Under the pieces are notes generated by a model that saw nothing but the letters and a program-made list of their open reading frames with translations, searched no databases and had not been told where the DNA came from. Both the position numbers and the translations under genes were made by a program. This document shows, one piece after another, positions 54,912-62,270 of a DNA stretch of 64,000 nt; position 1 is the stretch's first letter, and every line of letters begins with the position of its first letter. Origin of the DNA: Desulfocucumis sp964643075 (GTDB lineage: Bacteria > Bacillota > Desulfotomaculia > Desulfotomaculales > Desulfocucumaceae); NCBI GenBank assembly GCA_964643075.1, contig CAZXQO010000025.1, positions 1 through 64,000 of the forward strand, read 5' to 3'.

Positions 54912-55486
54912 AATTTATTCCCCTTTCATCTTACCCTTGCATGAATTATAACATTTCTTATTAGGAAATCCAATTAGTACTACAGCGTAGTATTACTTAT
55001 TTCACTATGCCCGCTACGCCATGGGGACTGTTCCATCGTCTCCCCGATTAAGGTATGGGGACACACCTCCATTAGGAGCCTGGCTTTGGGGTCGGAGGCA
55101 TGTCCCCGATTCTATCGCTGCGCTTCGGGGACATGGGGACATGGCCGGTATATCGGGTTGGTGAGAATGTATGAAAAGCGTCTTAAAGGCTATAGGGCCA
55201 TTGGATATAATATTCATAACATGGATTTCGCAGGAGTCAAACGGTTACGGGCAAAGAATTAACAAGCGTATAATGAAGTTGCAAAGAGTTGTATGAGGGA
55301 TGAATGTCTTGTTATAATTGACGCATCAATGGATCTTTGAAAGGTGAGGTTTCTTGAAAAGTTTTTGGTGTTGGGTCAAAAAGCTGCAGTCAGCCGATAT
55401 ATGCTCTGGAATATAATAAAACATGGGATGAAAGGGGTGCCTGGTTTTTTGTTTCCTGAGTGAATTTAACAAAGAGGGTGATCTAG
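54912..55486. other. Gap with GGGGACA repeats and unrecognised remnants
   Basis: Holds the repeats at 55023-55107 and a frame near 55160-55264 (YEKRLKGYRAIGYNIHNMDFAGVKRLRAKN) that looks like the tail of a lost gene. No intact gene seen. Confidence 0.5.
55057..55107. repeat. 51-bp palindromic GGGGACA/TGTCCCC element
   Basis: ggggacacacctcc ... ggaggcatgtcccc, the same length and end sequences as 16207-16257. Additional partial copies flank it (55023-55045; ggggacatggggacatgg at 55136-55143). Confidence 0.6.
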
Positions 55487-55630
55487 GTGAAAAAATACCA
55501 TTTCACTGTTATTATCGAAAGAGACGAGGATGATAAATACATTGCTTCTGTACCTGCCCTTCCCGGTTGTCACACACAGGCTGACAATATAGATACGCTT
55601 CTTGAATGGTCAGCCGGTTACCTTCGATAA
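55487..55630 (+). pseudogene. HicB-like antitoxin N-terminal fragment
   Basis: GTG start with gagggtg upstream; KKYHFTVIIERDEDDKYIAS, then VPALPGCHTQADNIDTLLE is a typical HicB/UPF0150 fold start. After LLE at about 55607 the sequence runs into the opposite-strand Fic fragment and stops at 47 residues. No HicA toxin next to it. The join shares bases of both genes (cttcttgaatgg), suggesting a short-homology recombination. Confidence 0.65.
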
Positions 55631-55805
55631 TAGTTGAATAGTGGCTGGAACGTATGCATACACGGTTACGAATGACATTTTCAACCGCCGGAGTCAACGG
55701 TGTGTATTCCACTGCCACTCGGGCAGCTTCAATTTCCATGAGCGACCTGGCGATATTGGAATTAATAACATATTGGGGTTGCCAAAAATCCGTTTTTCTA
55801 GTCAT
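55592..55805 (-). pseudogene. Fic-family protein, N-terminal fragment with inhibitory motif
   Basis: From ATG 55805: MTRKTDFWQPQYVINSNIAR, then RSSHYSTIIEGNRLTIQEA, containing the S-x-x-x-E-G-N inhibitory helix of class II Fic proteins. It then enters HicB DNA and stops at 55512. The catalytic HPFxxGNGR half is missing here, while a Fic C-terminal half lacking exactly this part lies at 20752-21273. Confidence 0.6.
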
Positions 55806-55966
55806 TAGCAGCTCATTCCCGGTTTTTATAATATTATACCCAAAAATAAACAATCGAGGTGGAATCTTATTATATATATTCTTAAAGGAATGCTTAAACC
55901 CTTTGAAGTTTTAGTAGAAAATTCTTAAGCATCCAATGGCCTATTTTGGCACAGAGAAGGGAAGAT

Positions 55967-56668
55967 TTATTTATTATTTACTATTGTTACATGGTTGTTT
56001 CCGTCGTCAATTACCAAGCTCTTGGGAACATTTACGCAGATGAGTCTCCCCCCGGATTCTCTCCCGTTATTATAGGGCATATTAGACTGTTTAAATTGAT
56101 TAAGGATAAAGTCGGCCTCAAAACGTTTAAAATTCAACTCTTGTCGCTGACCTGATTTAATAATCAACAAACCATTTGACAGGGACATATCAGGTGGTAA
56201 GATTTGTCTGGTATAATCAACTCCGAACATTGAATTAGGAGGCAGCACATAAGTGGATACTTCGATTTCTCCGTCATTAACGTCTTTTCTCCTGATAAAG
56301 ATTTGGTATTCTCCAGCGCTGTCACCTGCTATATTAAATCCCAAATTGTTCCCCTCAAGTTTAAACTTCAGGCTGTTTTTTTTAAAAACTCCGTTTTGCT
56401 GATCTAAATTTCCTTGCGCGACACAATTGGATAATTCCTCGGGATCCGGTTGCCAAACATTCTGATTAATATTCATGAACTGCTTGCTGAAATCATGATC
56501 GGGCAGCAAATACAGGAGTGGAACCAATATAAGTAAAACCGCCAGGTATACACCCGCCAGCACAGAGTTCTTTTGCCATGAGAAAAAATTGGCTTTTAGG
56601 ATGACAACACCGAATCTGATTATAGCTACTATAATTATAATCGACAGAACCGACAGTAATAAGTTCAT
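55967..56668 (-). CDS. Membrane protein of GntR-ABC operon
   Basis: 233 residues; two N-terminal TM segments (about 3-25 and 37-55) and a large extracytoplasmic or cytoplasmic domain of beta character that I do not recognise. It starts 2 nt after the permease stop, so it is the last gene of the same operon. Possibly an accessory subunit of the transporter. Confidence 0.7.
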   Translation of the reverse strand: MNLLLSVLSIIIIVAIIRFGVVILKANFFSWQKNSVLAGVYLAVLLILVPLLYLLPDHDFSKQFMNINQNVWQPDPEELSNCVAQGNLDQQNGVFKKNSLKFKLEGNNLGFNIAGDSAGEYQIFIRRKDVNDGEIEVSTYVLPPNSMFGVDYTRQILPPDMSLSNGLLIIKSGQRQELNFKRFEADFILNQFKQSNMPYNNGRESGGRLICVNVPKSLVIDDGNNHVTIVNNK

Positions 56669-56670
56669 TA

Positions 56671-57402
56671 TTATTTAACCTCCATTCTGTTGGAAACTAC
56701 GGTGCTCAATCCAAATATAATAATGGCGGCAATAATAATTTTTAAGGTAAATAGAAGAGGAGAAGTCTCTGCGGTAAAAAAATTGATAATAATTTTAAAA
56801 AACCAGAAATTAGTTCTGGCCAATCCGATAATAGCTGCCAAAATAATAATTGTCAAAATGCCCAACAGCTTGCTCACCCCGAATAGATAACCGGCTGCGG
56901 CAATGAGCAGCATATAAAGTATTGTTAAAGCCATGCCAAGCAACAAATCGGCAAAAGACGGGTAAAATCCGTTGCTGATTATTTCTGCCCTGTCAAAGGC
57001 AAAGTAAATGATAAACCTGAGCAGTACGTTAAAAAGAGATGCTGTAAGGCCGCCAAAAATGCTGGCGGTCAGCAACAAACCGGCATTGGACAAATTGCCG
57101 GACAATCTGTTGCTGACAAGAGTTAAGTCCATTTTCAATGTATTTCCTGCAATGCTCGTGGTAATAGCAAACAGCCATATAAATGTCATTACGATAACTA
57201 TATTAGCGGAATAATTATTAATGGTAACGAACAAGTCCATACCCCCGCTTCCTACACCGCTAACTCCTCCCAGGGAAAGCAACAAGGCAATAATCTGGGC
57301 TACGATCAGCCCGGGTACAAAACTCATATGTGCTTTTAGCTTGTAGCCATATTGTTTATAAGTAATTGCCAGCAGGTCAGCTTCTTGAAAAAACATCATC
57401 AA
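56671..57402 (-). CDS. ABC transporter permease (ABC-2-like)
   Basis: 243 residues with about six hydrophobic helices. It overlaps the ATPase gene by 26 bp. Together with a YtrA-type repressor and ATPase it forms a Ytr-like exporter, a class often induced by cell-wall-active compounds; substrate unknown. Confidence 0.78.
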   Translation of the reverse strand: MMMFFQEADLLAITYKQYGYKLKAHMSFVPGLIVAQIIALLLSLGGVSGVGSGGMDLFVTINNYSANIVIVMTFIWLFAITTSIAGNTLKMDLTLVSNRLSGNLSNAGLLLTASIFGGLTASLFNVLLRFIIYFAFDRAEIISNGFYPSFADLLLGMALTILYMLLIAAAGYLFGVSKLLGILTIIILAAIIGLARTNFWFFKIIINFFTAETSPLLFTLKIIIAAIIIFGLSTVVSNRMEVK

Positions 57403-58279
57403 TACCCCCTTTGGTTTTCGTGGTCAGACAATTACATAAGTCCTCAAGAGAAACCGGCAGCACTTCCAGTCCGTTTTGCATGGCCTGCTCAAGCTGTTCC
57501 GGGGAGAAATCCTTTTTTACAATGGCACATAATCCGCTTGAGGCAAATCTTTCTTGGTGAATAGTTTCCTTGTTTTCAATAAATCTAAGCACTGCCTGGA
57601 TGTTTCCCCTGATGCCGACAGCATAATCCTTTAATTTGATCACAGGTTGATGTAAACATTGTAATCCGTCATTAATCAAAAAAATATCTTCCAACAACTC
57701 CTCAATCTCGCTTAACAGATGACTGGACAGGACTATAGTCCGGGGGTAGGCCAGATAATCTTTAAGTAAAGCACGGTAAAAATCTTTGCGGATAGCCGAA
57801 TCCATGCCCGTTGTCGGCTCGTCGAAAATAGTTATGGGGCAGCGCGAGGCAATGCCGATGATGGTATTAAAAGTGCTTTTCATCCCCTTGGATAACCTAT
57901 TGTGGCGTTGTTTTAGATTGAGGGTAAAATATTCAACCAATCCCTTGGCTAACTCGTTGTCAAAATTTTGATAAAAAACAACTGCTTCGTTTAATATATC
58001 AGCCAGGGTAAAGGCCGCCGGGAACGCCATATTGTCGTCGACAAAAATCAGATTGGCTGAAACAGCCAGGCTGTTAAAGGGATTCTGCCCAAAGATCTTT
58101 ATCTCACCGCGCGTGGGTCTGAGATATCCCGCAATAATCTTTAATAGAGTTGTTTTTCCTGCCCCGTTGCGGCCAATAAGCCCGGTGATTTTGTTTTCCT
58201 CAATGGCCAGGGACAGATCGCTGAGAGCGTTAATTTTACCATATGATTTCGAAAGATTGTTGCTTTCAATTACGATCAT
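57377..58279 (-). CDS. ABC transporter ATP-binding protein (YtrB-like)
   Basis: 300 residues. Walker A GRNGAGKTT, signature RLSKGMKS (variant of LSGGQ), Walker B ITIFDEPTTGMD, His switch VLSSHLL. The C-terminal ~90 residues are a domain typical of drug/bacitracin-type exporters. Its start overlaps the repressor stop (ATGA), meaning coupled translation. Confidence 0.88.
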   Translation of the reverse strand: MIVIESNNLSKSYGKINALSDLSLAIEENKITGLIGRNGAGKTTLLKIIAGYLRPTRGEIKIFGQNPFNSLAVSANLIFVDDNMAFPAAFTLADILNEAVVFYQNFDNELAKGLVEYFTLNLKQRHNRLSKGMKSTFNTIIGIASRCPITIFDEPTTGMDSAIRKDFYRALLKDYLAYPRTIVLSSHLLSEIEELLEDIFLINDGLQCLHQPVIKLKDYAVGIRGNIQAVLRFIENKETIHQERFASSGLCAIVKKDFSPEQLEQAMQNGLEVLPVSLEDLCNCLTTKTKGGIDDVFSRS

Positions 58280-58665
58280 CGCGTTTTCTCCTCGCTTTCC
58301 TTATTGGTCTGTTTAATCATCCGCATCAACTCGTTTTCCCCGACATCTAACCGTCGTGCTTCTAAAATCAGGTCACTGACCATTTGTCTCAACAGTTGAT
58401 TCTTGCGCTTACCCAAAATGGACTGCCTGGCAAACGGCGACACATACATGCCAAGGCCACGTTTTTTAAAAACAATATTTGCGTCAGCCAATATATTCAG
58501 TCCCTTGGCTGCAGTGGCAGGATTTATATTAAACATCTCGGCAAGCTGGTATTGCGAATATATGCGCTCTTCTTCCTTGATATTTTTGTTGAGTATTTCC
58601 GTTTCAAGCCATTCCGCAATTTGCACATATATGGGCTTCACACTATCTGTATTTAAGATCACCAT
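58276..58665 (-). CDS. GntR family repressor, YtrA subfamily
   Basis: 129 residues: winged helix (KPIYVQIAEWLETEILNKNIKEEERI... YQLAEMFNINPATAAKGLNIL) plus the short two-helix C-terminus of YtrA proteins. First gene of the ABC operon; its operator is the palindrome at 58691-58716. Confidence 0.9.
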   Translation of the reverse strand: MVILNTDSVKPIYVQIAEWLETEILNKNIKEEERIYSQYQLAEMFNINPATAAKGLNILADANIVFKKRGLGMYVSPFARQSILGKRKNQLLRQMVSDLILEARRLDVGENELMRMIKQTNKESEEKTR

Positions 58666-58690
58666 GACACCACCCTACATTACTTAAAGT

Positions 58691-58716
58691 TAGTACATTA
58701 GTGTTGTAATGTACTA
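58691..58716 (-). promoter_or_regulatory. Probable YtrA operator
   Basis: Perfect inverted repeat TAGTACATTA-n6-TAATGTACTA, 26 bp upstream of the repressor start, overlapping AT-rich promoter DNA. The GTAC-centred halves fit GntR/YtrA operators. Confidence 0.75.
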
Positions 58717-59101
58717 TATATTATATTTGAAAAATTTGCAAGTGTGGGCGGGTTTGACATTCCAAATTGTACAAAAACGTTCCCGATATGTATCAGGAAA
58801 ATGAAATGAATACCCCTCCGGTTTAGGCTTAATCTTAAACTATCCTGAAATCATTCTCAAACTATACAAGCCCCTGGCCAAGACAACGGCGGTAGAAGTC
58901 ATCAATATCTATCGAAGCTGTCCTTTACTTTATTAATCCTATGGTTCATACTTTATTTAATTAATTTTTGGTAATATATAGAGTAGTACTGTAACAGTGC
59001 CTGGAGCATTATGATCAAAAAGGCATTTGTCAGTCCTCCCAATGAATTCAGAAAAACTGGTATGAAATGTGATAACTTAACAGATATGAGAGGTGCTGGT
59101 A
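58717..59101. other. Intergenic region between the ABC operon and TetR gene
   Basis: AT-rich, no gene recognised. A 9-mer TGTGGGCGG at about 58743 is not followed by transposase-site repeats. Confidence 0.5.
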
Positions 59102-59728
59102 ATGCAGGACGGAACACTATCGAGGAGAGAAAGGAAGAGACAGTCTCAAAAGGGGCAGTATATTTTGGCAGCCGACAGGTTATTCAGAGAAAAAGGCTTT
59201 GAAAAAACGTCGATTGAAGACATATCGGAAGCGGTAGACATGGGGGTAGGGAGCTTTTACTACTACTTCTTAAGCAAAGAGGATCTGGTGGCAAACATAT
59301 TATTGCAGATGGTAAAAGATTTGAAAGAGCATTATCAACAGGCCCGGGATATGAGTTGTACATTGAGGGAAAGCGTAACTAAGTGTGCCTGGTTGTACCT
59401 GGATTTTCATGTAAAATACGGGCCATATCTGGATATTGTAAACGCTGTCCGGCAGGGCCACAAAAAGGCGAATATTGATGAAACAATAATGGAAGCCATA
59501 TACCGGGAAATATGGGAGTGTGTGGTTGTTTTTAAAACGATTTACGAAAAATATGGAGCGCCAAGGTTCTGGGAAAAAATTAACCTCGAGGATGTATCAA
59601 TAGCAAGCTGGGCGCTTATAATTGGCGTTGCGTACATTAAACAGCAGTTTCTATCATCTTTTCCGCAGCTTGATATAGCCAGGATTGTGGAAACCGCACT
59701 GGATATGGTCGTTTTGGGACAGGATTAG
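59102..59728 (+). CDS. TetR/AcrR family regulator
   Basis: 208 residues. The N-terminal helix-turn-helix reads QYILAADRLFREKGFEKTSIEDISEAVDMGVGSFYYYFLSKEDLV (about residues 15-60); the rest is a helical ligand domain. ATG 59102 has gagaggtg 5 nt upstream; GTG 59093 is part of that RBS region. No regulated neighbour is obvious: the next gene is CODH, 490 bp on. Confidence 0.88.
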   Translation: MQDGTLSRRERKRQSQKGQYILAADRLFREKGFEKTSIEDISEAVDMGVGSFYYYFLSKEDLVANILLQMVKDLKEHYQQARDMSCTLRESVTKCAWLYLDFHVKYGPYLDIVNAVRQGHKKANIDETIMEAIYREIWECVVVFKTIYEKYGAPRFWEKINLEDVSIASWALIIGVAYIKQQFLSSFPQLDIARIVETALDMVVLGQD

Positions 59729-59784
59729 CGGTTTAAGGATATTCGGGGGAGAGGAAAAATTGAAAAGCAGGTGTTCTGATTTAT

Positions 59785-59809
59785 GGGAGGGGATAAACCC
59801 TCCTTTTTT
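59785..59809 (+). terminator. Terminator of the TetR gene
   Basis: ggaggg-gataaa-ccctcc stem-loop with tttttt. Confidence 0.82.
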
Positions 59810-60221
59810 CTTTATATAGCCAGGAAATCATGAGAATACTGTGCCGTCTGGCGGCCTTGTTGCTGTGGATTTTAAAACTTGGAGTAGCGACGTGGAAGTA
59901 GCTTGACAATCTGTGAAAAATGAATTACATTCGAATATAGAATCATATACTAATTTAATGCAGTCTAAAAGATGATTCCAGGGGGTTATCGTTTGCGGGT
60001 CCCGTGTTAACCACGGTGGCGGGGAAAGTGGACAGATTGAATACGGGTGGGAGGAGGTATGTGTCAGGAATTTTATATGAAATATGGGAGCTTATTATTG
60101 TTATAAAACTTATTTGTCAAACGTATCCGGTACAAAAAATTTAACGGTCAACCAATTAATAAACATCCTTTGTAATAGTTGCATTGTTAGTATAAGTGTA
60201 ATGCTAAAGGGGGTAAAAGAA
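59810..60221. other. Leader region of the CODH/ACS operon
   Basis: About 410 bp without a gene I can support. The frame can be extended upstream from acsA to 60084, but that stretch (YYCYKTYLSNVSG...) has no RBS or family match. It presumably holds the acs promoter. Confidence 0.5.
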
Positions 60222-62243
60222 ATGCCAAGATTCAGGGACATGAGCCTGACACATCTTCCTTCGAACAAATCGCCACGGGTTATCGACCCCAAGAACATCA
60301 GGCGTTCTGTTGATCCCGCCGTTTTGGAAATGATTGAAATTGCCAAGGAAAACAACTTGACCACCGCCTTTGACCGTGTTCTGGCGCAACAGCCGCAGTG
60401 TCAGTTTGGCTATAAAGGGATTTGCTGCCGCTTCTGCTTGATGGGGCCCTGCCGGATCAAGTCTGATGAAGGGCCGGGCAGCCGCGGTATTTGTGGAGCC
60501 AATGAGTGGACAATTGTGGCCCGGAGCGTTGGCCTCTTGATTCTCACCGGCTGCGCTTCACACGCCCAGCACGGCAATCACATTGCCCACGTTCTGCACA
60601 TGATAGCCGATGGGCATGCCCCGGATTACTCAATCAAGGATCCCGAAAAACTGGTCCGCACTTGCAGGAAAGTCGGCATTGAGACAGCAGGCAAAGACAA
60701 TAACACACTGGCCAGGGAACTGGCGGAAGCAGCCCTGGAAGACTTCAGGAGGCTCAAAGGTGAGGGCGAAGCTGCCTGGATTACCAAAATGGTTACTGAG
60801 GACCGGAATGAGCTTTACCGCAGCCACATGGTCATGCCCCACGGAATCCACGCCACCATTTCGGATCTGGTGACCCAGGCCCACGTGGGGATGGACAATG
60901 ATCCTGTAAACCTGGTATTCAGCGCTATCCGGGTGAGTCTTGCCGATCTGGCCGGAAAGTGGATAGCCACCGACCTTTCCGATATAATCTTCGGCACTCC
61001 CCAGCCGGTGATGACCGAGGCCAACATGGGAGTATTGAATCCAAATAAAGTAAATATAATCGTCCACGGACACAATCCGCTGCTAAGTGAAATGATCGTG
61101 GCCGCCGCTCGTGAGCTGGAAGGAGAAGCAAAGGCGGCCGGCGCCGCGGGGATCCAGTTGTCCGGTATTTGCTGCACCGGCAATGAGGTTCTAATGCGCC
61201 AGGGCGTTCCCATCGTTACTTCCTTCTCCTCGCAGGAACTGGCCATTTGCACCGGGGCCGTGGACGCCATGATTGTGGACGTCCAGTGCATCATGCCGGG
61301 CCTTAACACCGTAGCCCAGTGTTTCGGTACAAAGCTAATCACAACTTCCGACATAGTAAAGATTCCCGGCGCCGCCCACCTGGACTATCAGGAAGCCCAT
61401 GCCGCGGAGACTGCCAGGGATGTAATCCGGCAGGCCATTGAGGCATATAAGGAAAGGGGTTCCAGGCCGGTGCATATCCCCGACGTCAAGAACAAAGTTG
61501 TGGCAGGCTGGAGCCTGGAGGCTATTTTTGACCTGTTTAAGACTGTCAATCCGGATAACCCTGTGAGGGTTCTTAACGACGCTATCCTTTCAGGCGAACT
61601 GAAGGGTGTTGTGCTGATGGCCGGCTGCAGCAATCTGAAAACCTTCCAGGATCAGGCTCACCTGGAAATCGCCAAAGCGCTGCTTCAGAACGATGTATTC
61701 GTAATTTCCACCGGATGCCACGCCCAGGCCTGTGCCAAGGCTGGTCTGATGGACCCAGGCAAAGTGGATGAATACTGCGGGCCCGGACTAAAGAACTTCT
61801 ATGCCCGCATTACCAGGAACGCTGGCCTGAAATACGGTTTGCCACCGGTTCTGCATATCGGGTCCTGCGTGGACAATTCCCGGGCTGCAGAACTGCTGAT
61901 GCTTATGGCCGATGACCTTGGCGTCGACACTCCGAAGGTTCCCTTTGCCGCCTCGGCTCCGGAAGCAATGAGTGGAAAGGCCACCAGTATCGGCACCTGG
62001 GCGGTATCCATCGGCCTGCCCACCCAGGTAGGCGCCATGCCGCCAGTGGAAGGATCCGACCTGATCTACAGCATTCTCACCCAGATCGCCGGGGACGTCT
62101 TCGGAGGCTACTTCATCCTGGAACCGGATATAGAGGTTTCCATACAGAAGTTGCTGAACGCCCTTGAATATCGCGCTTGGAAGCTTAAGGTACACCGGCA
62201 GGTGGCCGATGACTTTGAGGCCCCACTGTGCCGTAACTGGTAA
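60222..62243 (+). CDS. acsA: Carbon monoxide dehydrogenase catalytic subunit of CODH/ACS
   Basis: Ni-Fe CODH (beta subunit), reduces CO2 to CO for acetyl-CoA synthesis. About 673 residues. Cys clusters for the D/B clusters lie at QFGYKGICCRFCLMGPCRI (about residue 57), with C-cluster ligands in ICCTGNE, MAGCSN, TGCHAQACAK and GSCVDNSRA. ATG 60222 (gggggt upstream) is preferred over the extended frame from 60084. Followed after 27 nt by acsB, showing this is the bifunctional complex rather than a stand-alone CooS. Confidence 0.94.
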   Translation: MPRFRDMSLTHLPSNKSPRVIDPKNIRRSVDPAVLEMIEIAKENNLTTAFDRVLAQQPQCQFGYKGICCRFCLMGPCRIKSDEGPGSRGICGANEWTIVARSVGLLILTGCASHAQHGNHIAHVLHMIADGHAPDYSIKDPEKLVRTCRKVGIETAGKDNNTLARELAEAALEDFRRLKGEGEAAWITKMVTEDRNELYRSHMVMPHGIHATISDLVTQAHVGMDNDPVNLVFSAIRVSLADLAGKWIATDLSDIIFGTPQPVMTEANMGVLNPNKVNIIVHGHNPLLSEMIVAAARELEGEAKAAGAAGIQLSGICCTGNEVLMRQGVPIVTSFSSQELAICTGAVDAMIVDVQCIMPGLNTVAQCFGTKLITTSDIVKIPGAAHLDYQEAHAAETARDVIRQAIEAYKERGSRPVHIPDVKNKVVAGWSLEAIFDLFKTVNPDNPVRVLNDAILSGELKGVVLMAGCSNLKTFQDQAHLEIAKALLQNDVFVISTGCHAQACAKAGLMDPGKVDEYCGPGLKNFYARITRNAGLKYGLPPVLHIGSCVDNSRAAELLMLMADDLGVDTPKVPFAASAPEAMSGKATSIGTWAVSIGLPTQVGAMPPVEGSDLIYSILTQIAGDVFGGYFILEPDIEVSIQKLLNALEYRAWKLKVHRQVADDFEAPLCRNW

Positions 62244-62270
62244 AACACCAAGGTCGAAGGAGGATGCGAA

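Noticed and set aside
58741..58765. TGTGGGCGG, identical to the first nine bases of Tn7
   Set aside because: No TnsB-type repeats follow in either direction, so a chance match is the better explanation.
59011..59202. 63-codon frame just upstream of and overlapping the TetR gene
   Set aside because: It overlaps the TetR start in another frame, and the TetR frame has the RBS and the domain.
60084..60221. N-terminal extension of the CODH frame by 46 codons
   Set aside because: No RBS at 60084 and the extra residues do not resemble CODH; ATG 60222 has a good RBS and the family start.
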